NCBI GenBank assembly: GCA_025774425.1
Contig: JALGWA010000026.1
Coordinates: 1-9,200 of the forward strand
DNA: 9,200 nucleotides
Origin: a bacterium
Lineage (GTDB): Bacteria; Arandabacterota; Arandabacteria; Arandabacterales; JALGWA01
Direction: 5' to 3'
Of the stretch, positions 1-7,129 are shown piece by piece (positions within the stretch are counted from its first letter, which is position 1; every line of letters starts with the position of its first letter). The position numbers were made by a program, and so were the translations under genes. A model generated the notes under the pieces. It worked only from the letters and a program-made list of their open reading frames with translations, made no database searches and was not told the DNA's origin.

Positions 1-1350
1 ACGAGCGGCAATGTCAGCGAAGAACCCATAGCCGTGGACATGGACGACGCCGTCAGGCGGCTCGGAGACATCGCCGATTACTATCTCGACCACGACAGGG
101 AGATACTGTGCCGCTGCGACGACTCGGTAGTCCGCGTCGTCGGGGGAGACGTCGTGTTCTCGAGGCGGTCGCGCGGCTTCGTGCCCCTGCCCATAGACCT
201 CGACGAGGGGGGCAGGGTGATTCTCGCATGCGGCGCCCATCTCAAGAACACGATTGCGCTGACCAGGGGGAATCAGGTCTTCCCGAGCCAGCATATCGGC
301 GACCTCGAGAATCTCGAGGCGTACGAATTCTTCAAAGCGACCGTGCGGCACATGGAGGACATACTCGAGGTCGAGCCGGACGTCGTCGTGCACGATCTCC
401 ATCCCGACTACCTCAGCACGCGATACGCCCGCGGCCTCGCCGGCGTCGAGAGTCTCGCCGTGCAGCACCACCACGCGCATATCGCGAGCTGCCTCGGCGA
501 GGCGGGTATCGACGGCCCCGTGATCGGGTTTTCCCTGGACGGCACGGGCTACGGTCCCGACGGTACGGTCTGGGGAGGCGAAGTACTCGTCGCGACGCGC
601 CGCGATTTCAGGCGAGCGGGGCACCTGGAGACGGTGCGCATGCCCGGGGGCGAGCGGGCGGTTCGCGAGCCGTGGCGCATGGCGCTCTCCCATGTCCTGA
701 GCGCCGTCGACAGGGGCGCGCTCGACGCCGGCGTCTTCGACCGCCGCGTGGGGTCGACCGGCCCGCGCGGGCCTTCGGACGAAGCCTTGGCCGCCCTGCT
801 GGGCCGGCCGGTGGACGAGGTCCGCATCGTCAGGGCGGCCCTCGAGAAGGGCATAAACTCGCCCGTGACGTCGAGCTGCGGGCGCCTGTTCGACGCCGTC
901 TCCGCCCTGTGCGGGGTGCGGCGCAGCGTGACCTTCGAGGGGCAGGCGGCCATCGAGCTCGAGATGGCGCTCGATGAGAGTGAAGGCCGGGCCTACCCCG
1001 TCGAGATCGCCGCGGAGGCGCCGCTGGTCATAAGGACGGCCCCGGTGATCGCGGGAGTGGTGCGTGACCTCGCACGGGGGATCGACCCCGGCCGGGTCAG
1101 CGCCCGCTTTCACAACTGGCTCGTCGAAGCCCTCAAGGAGGCGGCCCGGCGCCTCGGGCGAAGCGAAGGGCTCCGCACGGTCGCGCTGAGCGGGGGTTGC
1201 TTCCAGAACGCCTATCTGCTCGACAAACTCAGGGCGGCTCTTTCGGAGTCTGGTTTCGAAGTCATCATCAACAAGCAGGTGCCGGCCAATGACGGCGGCA
1301 TCAGTTTCGGCCAGGTCGTCGTGGCCCGGGCCGTTCTCGGCGCCGGCTAG
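1..1350 (+). CDS. hypF: HypF, carbamoyltransferase for hydrogenase maturation (C-terminal part, 5' end outside window)
   Basis: HypF uses carbamoyl phosphate and ATP to carbamoylate the C-terminal cysteine of HypE, the first step in making the CN ligands of the [NiFe] site. The reading frame is open from base 1, so the true start lies upstream; the first in-frame GTG/ATG codons (34, 40) are internal. The fragment is 449 residues; the family is usually about 750, so the acylphosphatase, zinc-finger and most of the YrdC-like domain are missing from view. Visible: the end of the YrdC-like domain (TSGNVSEEPI at residues 1-10, RRSRGF near 54-59), then the Kae1-like domain with the metal-binding HHHAH (residues 156-160), SLDGTGYG, SSCGRLFDAV, FEGQAAIE, LSGGCFQN and NDGG (430-433). 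The stop is followed after 12 bp by hypC, with GGAGG overlapping the stop region. No frameshift is seen. Cytoplasmic. Confidence 0.97.
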   Translation, partial: TSGNVSEEPIAVDMDDAVRRLGDIADYYLDHDREILCRCDDSVVRVVGGDVVFSRRSRGFVPLPIDLDEGGRVILACGAHLKNTIALTRGNQVFPSQHIGDLENLEAYEFFKATVRHMEDILEVEPDVVVHDLHPDYLSTRYARGLAGVESLAVQHHHAHIASCLGEAGIDGPVIGFSLDGTGYGPDGTVWGGEVLVATRRDFRRAGHLETVRMPGGERAVREPWRMALSHVLSAVDRGALDAGVFDRRVGSTGPRGPSDEALAALLGRPVDEVRIVRAALEKGINSPVTSSCGRLFDAVSALCGVRRSVTFEGQAAIELEMALDESEGRAYPVEIAAEAPLVIRTAPVIAGVVRDLARGIDPGRVSARFHNWLVEALKEAARRLGRSEGLRTVALSGGCFQNAYLLDKLRAALSESGFEVIINKQVPANDGGISFGQVVVARAVLGAG

Positions 1351-1362
1351 GAGGAAGCGAAG

Positions 1363-1581
1363 ATGTGTCTGGCCATACCGGCATTGATCAAGGAGAAGGA
1401 CGGAACGCGGGCGAAGGCGGACATAGGCGGGGCGGTGAGGGAGATTAACCTGGATATCGTCGACCGGCCCGTCGAGGTCGGCGACTACGTCCTCGTCCAC
1501 GCCGGATTCGCAATCCACAAGCTCGATGAGAAGGAAGCGCTCGAGACACTCGAGCTGATGCGAAAGGTCTTCGGGCAATGA
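1363..1581 (+). CDS. hypC: HypC, hydrogenase maturation chaperone
   Basis: A 72-residue HypC/HupF/HypC-family protein of normal length. HypC carries the Fe(CN)2CO unit with HypD and delivers it to the precursor of the hydrogenase large subunit. The signature N-terminus MCLAIP is present; Cys2, exposed after removal of Met1, is the functional iron-binding and large-subunit-binding residue. The conserved VHAGFA segment (residues 45-50) with its His is also present, followed by a helical C-terminus. The ATG is preceded by GGAGGAAGCGAAG, placing a good Shine-Dalgarno site about 8 bases upstream. The stop overlaps the hypD start as ATGA, implying translational coupling and roughly balanced production with HypD, its partner. 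The likely client in this window is the convergent large subunit at 3697-5208. Confidence 0.97.
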   Translation: MCLAIPALIKEKDGTRAKADIGGAVREINLDIVDRPVEVGDYVLVHAGFAIHKLDEKEALETLELMRKVFGQ

Positions 1582-2669
1582 AACTCTCCTCGGCCTTCCG
1601 CGGGAGCGACCTCGCCCGCAACATAGCTGAAAACATCAAGAAGGCGACCAGGCGCCGGTGGAACCTCATGGAGTTCTGCGGCACGCACACCGTCGCCATC
1701 TTCCGTCACGGCCTGCGCAGCATGCTGCCGGCCGGGCTCAACCTGGTGTCGGGCCCCGGCTGCCCGGTTTGCGTGACCTCGAGGCGGGACATCGATCGGA
1801 TACTTCACCTCGCCGGCATGCCGGGCGTCGTGACGGCCACTTACGGCGACATGATGAAAGTGCCGGGTTCGGGCATGAGCCTGGCGGAGAAGCGCGCGCG
1901 GGGGGCCGACGTCCGCGTCGTCTACTCGATCACCGACGCCCTGGAGATCGCCCGGGCCAACCCTTCGGCCCGCGTGATTTTCGTCGCCGTCGGCTTCGAG
2001 ACCACCGCTCCCTCGACGGCGGCGGTCATACGGGCGGCCGCGCTTGAGGGCGTCGACAACTTCCATGTGTTGAGCCTGCACAAGGTCACGCCGCCCGTCG
2101 TCGGGGCGCTCATCGAGGGCGGCACCGAGGTCGACGGCTTCATCTGTCCGGGGCACGTGTGCTCGATCATCGGCTCGAGGCCGCTCGAACCCATCGCCCG
2201 TGACTACGGTAAGCCCTGCGTCATAGCCGGCTTCGAACCCGCCGACGTCCTCCAGGCGATACTCATGCTCGTCCGGCAGCTCGAGGACGGAAGGAGCGAG
2301 GTGGAGATAGAGTACACGCGCGGCGTGCGGCCGGAAGGCAATCCCAACGCCCTGGCGGCGATGAACGAGGTTTTCCGCAAGGTCACCGCCGAGTGGAGAG
2401 GCATAGGGGAGGTCGAGGCGACGGGCCTCAAACTGAGGGACGAGTTCGCGAGCTTCGACGCCGAGCGGCTGATCGACCGCGAGATCGTCTCCGAGCCCGA
2501 CCCGCCGGGATGCCGATGCGGCGAGGTGCTGAGGGGCGAGCTGGCGCCGACCGGCTGCGCCCTCTTCGGCGCGGCCTGCACGCCCGAGAACCCCGTGGGG
2601 CCGTGCATGGTCTCGAGCGAGGGTTCCTGCGCCACTTACTACCAGTACGTCGGCAGGCAGCGGACGTAA
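1578..2669 (+). CDS. hypD: HypD, Fe-S protein of the Fe(CN)2CO assembly complex
   Basis: HypD (363 residues, normal length) is the [4Fe-4S] scaffold on which, with HypC, the iron receives two CN and one CO. All family motifs are visible: EFCGTHT (Cys34), GPGCPVCVT with the thiol pair Cys62/Cys65, TYGDMMKVPG (residues 89-98), GFETTAPST (139-147), and FICPGHVCSIIG (Cys190, Cys195). The C-terminal cysteine-rich segment, GCRCGEV then PTGCALFG, AACTPENPVGPC and GSCATYY (Cys312, 314, 327, 334, 343, 351), supplies the cluster ligands. The start overlaps the hypC stop by 4 bp (ATGA). An 18 bp gap leads to hypE. Cytoplasmic; no missing key residue. Confidence 0.98.
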   Translation: MKLSSAFRGSDLARNIAENIKKATRRRWNLMEFCGTHTVAIFRHGLRSMLPAGLNLVSGPGCPVCVTSRRDIDRILHLAGMPGVVTATYGDMMKVPGSGMSLAEKRARGADVRVVYSITDALEIARANPSARVIFVAVGFETTAPSTAAVIRAAALEGVDNFHVLSLHKVTPPVVGALIEGGTEVDGFICPGHVCSIIGSRPLEPIARDYGKPCVIAGFEPADVLQAILMLVRQLEDGRSEVEIEYTRGVRPEGNPNALAAMNEVFRKVTAEWRGIGEVEATGLKLRDEFASFDAERLIDREIVSEPDPPGCRCGEVLRGELAPTGCALFGAACTPENPVGPCMVSSEGSCATYYQYVGRQRT

Positions 2670-2687
2670 GGGAGGTTGCGGGGTACG

Positions 2688-3695
2688 ATGGGTGAAGTGA
2701 TCAGACTCTCGCACGGGAGTGGGGGTGAGGCGTCGCGGAAGCTCGTCGAGGACGTGATCGCGCGCTATCTCGGGAACGAGGCGCTCGACCCCCTGGACGA
2801 CTCGGCGGTGCTCGCCGCGCCGGGCGGGAGGCTGGCCTTGACGACCGACTCCTATGTGGTCAATCCGCTTTTCTTCCGGGGGGGCGACATCGGCTCGCTG
2901 GCCGTGCACGGCACCGTCAACGACCTCTCCATGGTCGGGGCGAGGCCCGTCGCCATCACCCTCGGTCTCATCCTGGAAGAGGGATTCGCGCTCGACGACC
3001 TCCACCGCATACTCGCCTCCGTGCGGGACGCCTGCGCCGAGGCCGGCGTCAAGGTCGTCGCCGGCGACACCAAGGTCGTCGAGCGGGGCTCGGCCGACGG
3101 CGTTTTCATCAATACGTCGGGCATCGGGGCGATTCCCGACGGCGTCGACATATCGGCCTCCAACGCCGCTCCGGGCGATCTCGTCATCCTGAGCGGCGCC
3201 GTCGGCGACCACGGCATCGCGGTGCTCTCGAAGCGCGAGGGGATGGACTTCGCCACTTCCATAGTGAGCGACTCCGCGCCCCTCAACCGCATGGTCGAGG
3301 CCATGCTCGCCGTCGCGCCCTCGATTCATGCGATGAGGGACCCGACGCGCGGCGGTCTTGCGACTTCCTTGAATGAGATAGCGGTCGCATCGGGCGTCGG
3401 CGTCGAGGTCGACGAGGCCGCCGTTCCCGTCCATGCCGCGGTCGGCGACGCCTGCGACATGCTGGGCTTCGACGTCTACTACGTGGCCAACGAGGGCAAG
3501 CTCGTCGCCTTCGTCCCCGAAAGCCATGCGGCCGCCGTGCTGGAGGCCGCGAGGGCCGACGAGTACGGCCGGGAGGCGGCCGTCATAGGCAGGGTGGTCG
3601 AGGACAATCCCGGGCTCGTCACCCTCAACACGAAGGTAGGGGGCCGAAGAATCCTCAGCCCCCTGTCCGGAGAACTCCTGCCGAGAATCTGCTGA
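2688..3695 (+). CDS. hypE: HypE, thiocarboxamide dehydratase for cyanide ligand synthesis
   Basis: HypE receives the carbamoyl group from HypF on its C-terminal cysteine, dehydrates it with ATP to a thiocyanate and passes CN to the HypC-HypD complex. This 335-residue PurM/ThiL-like ATPase has the expected N-terminal LSHGSGG (residues 7-13), DDSA (37-40), TVNDLSM (76-82), VAGDTKVVE (124-132) and DPTRGG (218-223), and ends exactly in PRIC, so the catalytic Cys335 is the last residue. I chose ATG 2688 because family members begin just before the HGSGG motif. A TTG four codons upstream (2676) directly abuts GGGAGG (2670-2675), which is too close to initiate from. From 2688 that site is 12 bases away, somewhat long; a weaker GGGG at 2680-2683 is an alternative. 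The stop is one base from the stop of the convergent hydrogenase large subunit. Confidence 0.97.
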   Translation: MGEVIRLSHGSGGEASRKLVEDVIARYLGNEALDPLDDSAVLAAPGGRLALTTDSYVVNPLFFRGGDIGSLAVHGTVNDLSMVGARPVAITLGLILEEGFALDDLHRILASVRDACAEAGVKVVAGDTKVVERGSADGVFINTSGIGAIPDGVDISASNAAPGDLVILSGAVGDHGIAVLSKREGMDFATSIVSDSAPLNRMVEAMLAVAPSIHAMRDPTRGGLATSLNEIAVASGVGVEVDEAAVPVHAAVGDACDMLGFDVYYVANEGKLVAFVPESHAAAVLEAARADEYGREAAVIGRVVEDNPGLVTLNTKVGGRRILSPLSGELLPRIC

Positions 3696-3726
3696 CCTAG
3701 CAGTACTTGCGCCTGCTCGTCAGCAG
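3689..3726. terminator. Nested inverted repeats on the hypE/hydrogenase convergent junction
   Basis: CTGCTGAC (3689-3696) is an exact inverted partner of GTCAGCAG (3719-3726) with a 22-base loop. Inside, CTGCT/AGCAG occurs twice as separate 5 bp hairpins (3689-3693 with 3699-3703, and 3713-3717 with 3722-3726). The structure spans both stop codons and could act as a two-way attenuator or RNA end-stabiliser. There is no U-tract on either strand, so it is not a textbook intrinsic terminator, and short inverted repeats can arise by chance in coding sequence. Confidence 0.3.
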
Positions 3727-5208
3727 CGTCCCGTCGCTGTCATAGACGTTGAGCTCGAGCGGCATCTGCCCGGGCAACGAGTGGGTGGCGCAGGACAGGC
3801 ACGGGTCGTACGCCCTGAACGCCATCTCGACCAGGTTGAGCGTCGCCTCGGTGATCTCCTGGCCCCTCTTGATCATGCCCTGCGCGGCCTTCTTCAAGGA
3901 CATCGATATGGCCGCATTGTTGTTGGTCGTCCCCACGATCAGGTTGACGTCCGTGGTGATGCCGTTCTCATCCGTCTTGTAGTGATGGTAGAGCGTCCCC
4001 CTCGGCGCCTCGACCACGCCGACGCCTTCGTCGGGGGTCTCGGTCGGGATGGTGCGGATCTCCTTCATCAGCGCCTTGTCCAGCCCGGGGGTCACGCCCT
4101 CGCGCGTCCCCGCCGTGATCTCGGGATCCGTTGCGAGCTCGAGCATGCGCTCGGCCGCGTAGGCGAGCTCGACGAGGCGCGCCCAGTGCGTCGCGAGCGT
4201 GGCGTGCACCGGCTTGCCGCCGAGGGTGTCGTACATCTTCTCATACGCCTCCTGGGCGAAGGGCGTGGCTATGCCGTCCGCGGCGTTGCAGCGCGAGAGG
4301 GGCGTCGCCTTGTAGACGCCCGAGTCCATGCCGTCGACGAAGCCCTTCCAGCCGATGTTCTTGAGATAGGGGTACTTGAGATAGGAATAGGGTTCGACCC
4401 GTTCCGCGATATGGTCCCTGTAGTCCTTTCCGTCGAACTTGACGAATTCCTTGCCCTCGGGGTCTGTGACCCTGACCTTGCCGTCGTAGAAGTTTATGTG
4501 ATTGTTCTCGTCGACCAGCCCCATGTTGTACGTCTTGTGCGCATATGCGTCGCTCAAGATGAGGTCGACGTAGTCGGAGTTCTTGAGCACGATGTCGTCG
4601 AAGAGCTGAAGCGACCACTTGCCGAACTCCACGCCGACCTTCGCTATCTCCTCTATCTGCCGCCGCTCCTCCTCGGTGATCGGCTTGCTGACGCCACCCG
4701 GGATCGCCATGACGGGGTGGATCCTCCTGCCGCCCATCATCTTGATCACCTCGTGCATCGCCGTTCGGGCGTTTATGACCTTGAGCCCGGCCTCGGTTCC
4801 CACCTTCGCGATGACTCCGAGGATGTTCCTCTCGGCAGGGGGTGCGTCGGGACCGACGACGAAGTCCGGGCCGCCGAGGGCGTAGAAGTGGGTCGCGTGG
4901 TCCGTCACGAAGAAGGCCATGTAGAGGAGCTCGCGCAGCTTCTTGGCCGCGCTCGGCGGGTCGACGTGATAGACCGCGTCTGCCGCCTTCGCGCTCGCCA
5001 TGTGATGCGCCTCGGGGCAGACGCCGCAGATACGGGTCGTTATCCTCGCGACCTCCTCCACCGGCCTGCCTATGCAGAAGACCTCGAACCCGCGGAGTTC
5101 CGGCACCTGGAAGTAGACATTCTCTACGTCACCGTCGTCGTTGAGGAAGACCTCGACCTTGCCGTGGCCCTCGAGGCGTGTTATCGGGTCAATGGTGACT
5201 CTTTTCAT
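3697..5208 (-). CDS. Group 3 [NiFe]-hydrogenase large subunit (MvhA-type, catalytic)
   Basis: The catalytic subunit (503 residues) carries the Ni-Fe site that splits or forms H2. Both metal motifs are intact: the N-terminal RICGVCPEAHH with Cys61 and Cys64, and the C-terminal DPCLSCATH with Cys470, Cys473 and His476. The N-terminal ITRLEGHG (residues 9-16) is also typical. A 27-residue tail (477-503, ending RRKYC) follows His476, the position after which maturation proteases normally cut, so this looks like a processed precursor. No such protease is in the window. There is no export signal, which fits a cytoplasmic group 3 enzyme; the overall look is closest to the F420-non-reducing, heterodisulfide-reductase-linked group 3c, but the subgroup is my inference. 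The start overlaps the small-subunit stop as ATGA, with AGGAGG 11 bases upstream. The HypFCDE proteins encoded convergently would build its cofactor. Confidence 0.95.
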   Translation of the reverse strand: MKRVTIDPITRLEGHGKVEVFLNDDGDVENVYFQVPELRGFEVFCIGRPVEEVARITTRICGVCPEAHHMASAKAADAVYHVDPPSAAKKLRELLYMAFFVTDHATHFYALGGPDFVVGPDAPPAERNILGVIAKVGTEAGLKVINARTAMHEVIKMMGGRRIHPVMAIPGGVSKPITEEERRQIEEIAKVGVEFGKWSLQLFDDIVLKNSDYVDLILSDAYAHKTYNMGLVDENNHINFYDGKVRVTDPEGKEFVKFDGKDYRDHIAERVEPYSYLKYPYLKNIGWKGFVDGMDSGVYKATPLSRCNAADGIATPFAQEAYEKMYDTLGGKPVHATLATHWARLVELAYAAERMLELATDPEITAGTREGVTPGLDKALMKEIRTIPTETPDEGVGVVEAPRGTLYHHYKTDENGITTDVNLIVGTTNNNAAISMSLKKAAQGMIKRGQEITEATLNLVEMAFRAYDPCLSCATHSLPGQMPLELNVYDSDGTLLTSRRKYC

Positions 5209-6164
5209 TTAATCATCTTCCTCCTGAGGATTGAATTCGCGAGCCCGAACCTGTATCCGGTGCCCATCGGATCGTAGAATGTCTCGCACGCCTTTTCGAT
5301 TTCTTCAGGATCCGTCGAGTCGATGATTGAGCCGAGCACCGCTATCAGCTTCGCGCCCTGGTCCACGACTCCCTCGGGCGGCCCGTAGCAGCCCCTGCAG
5401 GGCATGTTGACGCTGGGGCATTGGGCGCCGCAGCCGGTGCGCGTGACGACTCCGCAGCAGATGATCCCCTGGTCCAGCAGGCACTGTTCGGGGTCGGGTA
5501 TGATGTCGATGGGGCGGTAGAAGCGCTTGACCTTCTTCTCCTTGCGTTCGCGCGGGCAGTCCTCGCAGAGCGCGGTCGTGCCGGCTCCCACGACGGAGCC
5601 GGCGGGGGGGAGATTGCCGCCGAGCGCGGCCTCGAGAACGGTCCAGGTCTGCTCCTCTGTCGGAGGGCAGCCGGGGACGAAGTAGTCCACCGGGACGACG
5701 TGCTCGAGCGTCTTCACGGTGTCGTAGAAGGCGGGCAGCGTCAGCTCGCCCTCCTCGACCTTGGTCGAGGTCTCGGGCCTCGTCGCCTCGGGATTGTCCA
5801 TGCTCGGCACCTGTGAATACACGTAGTCGAAGATGCCCTTGCGGTTCGACATGTTGGCCATGCCCGGTATGCAGCCCTCGGACGAACACGACCCGTAAGC
5901 GACGAGCACCTTTGACTTCTTTCTCAAGAGATTGGCCATGTGCTCGTTCTCGGTCGTCCTTATGGCGCCGTTGAAGAGCGTGATGTCTATGTGCCCGTCC
6001 GGCATCTCTTCCACTTCCTTGTACTTGATATCCATCACACAGGGCCAGAAGAGGATGTCGGCCTTCTCGACCACCTCCAGGATCTTGTCCCCTATGCCGA
6101 GCACGGAGATCTCACACCCGCCGCAGCTCGCCGCCCAGTAAAGCGCGATCTTTGCCTTTGCCAT
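5205..6164 (-). CDS. Group 3 [NiFe]-hydrogenase small subunit (MvhG-type, Fe-S electron relay)
   Basis: This 319-residue subunit relays electrons between the Ni-Fe site and a partner. Cysteines fall in groups that predict three [4Fe-4S] clusters. Proximal: SCGGC (Cys14, Cys17), GSCSSEGC (Cys93, Cys98) and VPGCPP (Cys166). Medial and distal: CEDC (200, 203), Cys228, ICC (236, 237), GCGAQC (245, 249) and MPCRGC (256, 259). The N-terminus lacks a twin-arginine signal, so the enzyme is cytoplasmic and not a group 1 or 2 membrane-bound type. The length and C-terminal cysteine-rich part fit MvhG/FrhG-like proteins rather than the shorter HoxY. ATG 6164 has GGGAG 7 bases upstream. The gene sits 20 bp after the isomerase gene and overlaps the large subunit by 4 bp. 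Annotation pipelines may call it an NADH:ubiquinone oxidoreductase 20 kDa-like protein, since the fold is shared. Confidence 0.93.
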   Translation of the reverse strand: MAKAKIALYWAASCGGCEISVLGIGDKILEVVEKADILFWPCVMDIKYKEVEEMPDGHIDITLFNGAIRTTENEHMANLLRKKSKVLVAYGSCSSEGCIPGMANMSNRKGIFDYVYSQVPSMDNPEATRPETSTKVEEGELTLPAFYDTVKTLEHVVPVDYFVPGCPPTEEQTWTVLEAALGGNLPPAGSVVGAGTTALCEDCPRERKEKKVKRFYRPIDIIPDPEQCLLDQGIICCGVVTRTGCGAQCPSVNMPCRGCYGPPEGVVDQGAKLIAVLGSIIDSTDPEEIEKACETFYDPMGTGYRFGLANSILRRKMIK

Positions 6165-6184
6165 GTGAATACTCCCTTGGGCAG

Positions 6185-6934
6185 TTAGTTGTCTTTGGCT
6201 TTCTGTTCCTTCACCTTCTTGTCGGCTTTCTTGCCGGTTGCCGCGGAGGTCCCGCCTTCGACGGCCTTCTTCTCGGCCGTCTCGGTCTCGGCCTTGACGT
6301 AGGCCTTGACGATGGTCACGGGCGTCTTGGGAACGTCCTTGTAGCTGCCCTTGGTGGTGGTCGGAACCTTGGCGATCGCATCGACTATGTCCATGCCCCT
6401 CGTGACCTTGCCGAAAACGGCGTAGCCGGCGCTCTTGTCGCTCTTGTCGAGCGCCTTGTTGTCGACGAGGTTGATGAAGAACTGCGAGGTCGCGCTGTTG
6501 GGGTCGTTGGTGCGGGCCATGGACAGAGTGCCGCGCAGGTTCTTCAGGCCGTTGGCGGCCTCGTTCTTGATGGGGGCGTGGGTCTTCTTGCGCTGCATGT
6601 CCGCCGTGAAGCCCCCTCCCTGGATGACGAAGCGGGGGATGACCCTGTGGAAAATGGTGCCGTCGTAGAAGCCCTCGTTGACGTACCTCAAGAAGTTCTC
6701 CACCGTCACGGGCGCTTCCTCGGGATAGAGCTCGATGGTGATCTTGCCTTTGCTGGTCTCGAATATGACCAAGGGATTGCTCTCCTTTTCCGCCTTCGTC
6801 TCCTCGGCCGGCGCGGCCGCGGCGGCCGACTGGGCCTTCTGCGTCGTGGTCCCGGTCTCGGCGAGGGCCAGGCATGAGAACGCTAAGACGACGGCGAGAC
6901 AGAGGACGGCCGCCGTCGCATGAGGTCTTTCCAT
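6185..6934 (-). CDS. Exported cyclophilin-type peptidyl-prolyl cis-trans isomerase
   Basis: A 249-residue cyclophilin that speeds cis-trans isomerisation of prolyl bonds during folding. Residues 1-25 form a signal peptide: a short basic start, a hydrophobic stretch ([12 protein letters not shown]) and an ALA/E cleavage site. A lipoprotein reading at Cys21 (AFSC) is poor. A low-complexity Ala/Glu/Lys linker runs to about residue 53, the cyclophilin domain covers about 54-213, and a Lys/Glu-rich tail ends the protein. Domain motifs include [17 protein letters not shown] (residues 92-108, with the catalytic Arg and Gln of the family), GTLSMAR (135-141), SQFFINL (150-156) and YAVFGKV (171-177). 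The ATG is preceded by AAGGAGG with ideal spacing; upstream in-frame starts are not needed. It is first in the operon, 20 bp before the hydrogenase small subunit, although the product should be outside the cytoplasm and the hydrogenase inside. Confidence 0.93.
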   Translation of the reverse strand: MERPHATAAVLCLAVVLAFSCLALAETGTTTQKAQSAAAAAPAEETKAEKESNPLVIFETSKGKITIELYPEEAPVTVENFLRYVNEGFYDGTIFHRVIPRFVIQGGGFTADMQRKKTHAPIKNEAANGLKNLRGTLSMARTNDPNSATSQFFINLVDNKALDKSDKSAGYAVFGKVTRGMDIVDAIAKVPTTTKGSYKDVPKTPVTIVKAYVKAETETAEKKAVEGGTSAATGKKADKKVKEQKAKDN

Positions 6935-6973
6935 GTTTTCCTCCTTGTGTTGGAGTACGGGAGACAACCATGG

Positions 6974-7003
6974 AATATTCACAGATTCGCGCCTCATTGT
7001 CAA
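6974..7003 (-). promoter_or_regulatory. Sigma-70-like promoter for the isomerase/hydrogenase operon
   Basis: On the - strand a perfect -35 TTGACA (7003-6998) is followed, after an 18 bp spacer, by a -10-like AATATT (6979-6974, 4 of 6 matches). Transcription would begin near 6967, giving a leader of about 33 bases that contains the strong AAGGAGG site of the isomerase gene. No other promoter is obvious in the 20 bp before the small subunit, so this one may drive all three genes. Weak -10 match lowers confidence. Confidence 0.55.
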
Positions 7004-7076
7004 GCCGTTTGGGGAGCCCCCGTGTGCGCCGCATGGGCGGCCGCAGCCGTGCTCCGCCCTCGGTCCGGGTCGTGCC

Positions 7077-7093
7077 CGGCGGCTCGGCCGCCG
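7077..7093. repeat. GC-rich perfect inverted repeat in the divergent intergenic region
   Basis: CGGCGGC (7077-7083) pairs with GCCGCCG (7087-7093) around the 3-base loop TCG. It ends one base before the -35 element of the CpXC promoter, where an operator could sit, but an all-GC 7 bp repeat in GC-rich DNA has a fair chance of being accidental. Confidence 0.3.
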
Positions 7094-7094
7094 C

Positions 7095-7123
7095 TTGTCA
7101 AACCTTCCCGGACCTGCTATGTT
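7095..7123 (+). promoter_or_regulatory. Promoter with extended -10 for the CpXC gene
   Basis: TTGTCA (7095-7100, 5 of 6 matches to the -35 consensus) and TATGTT (7118-7123, 4 of 6) are 17 bp apart, and TGC at 7115-7117 forms an extended -10. The expected transcription start is close to 7130, which is the A of the CpXC start codon, so the message would have little or no leader. Confidence 0.5.
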
Positions 7124-7129
7124 CGGGGC

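Noticed and set aside
1485..3527. Long open frame (680 codons) on the - strand across hypC, hypD and hypE
   Set aside because: It is antisense to three unmistakable hyp genes. Its residue make-up is the Asp/Arg/Gly/Val-rich mix expected from reading GC-rich codons backwards, and it shows no family motif.
3781..5277. Long open frame (498 codons) on the + strand opposite the hydrogenase large subunit
   Set aside because: It mirrors the codon pattern of the real gene on the - strand, which carries both NiFe-binding motifs; the + strand product is Asp/Val/Leu/Arg-rich with no recognisable domain.
6185..6934. Reading the isomerase as a lipoprotein
   Set aside because: The residues before Cys21 (AFS) fit a lipobox poorly, and a good signal peptidase I site (ALA/E) lies four residues further on.
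6165..7034. Longer - strand frame extending the small subunit upstream through the isomerase gene
   Set aside because: The extension is the isomerase gene read in the wrong frame. The real start at 6164 has a Shine-Dalgarno site and begins just before the SCGGC motif.
6920..7129. N-terminal extension of the CpXC protein upstream of ATG 7130
   Set aside because: The added residues overlap the isomerase start and both promoters, are Arg/Pro/Ala-rich and have no family match.
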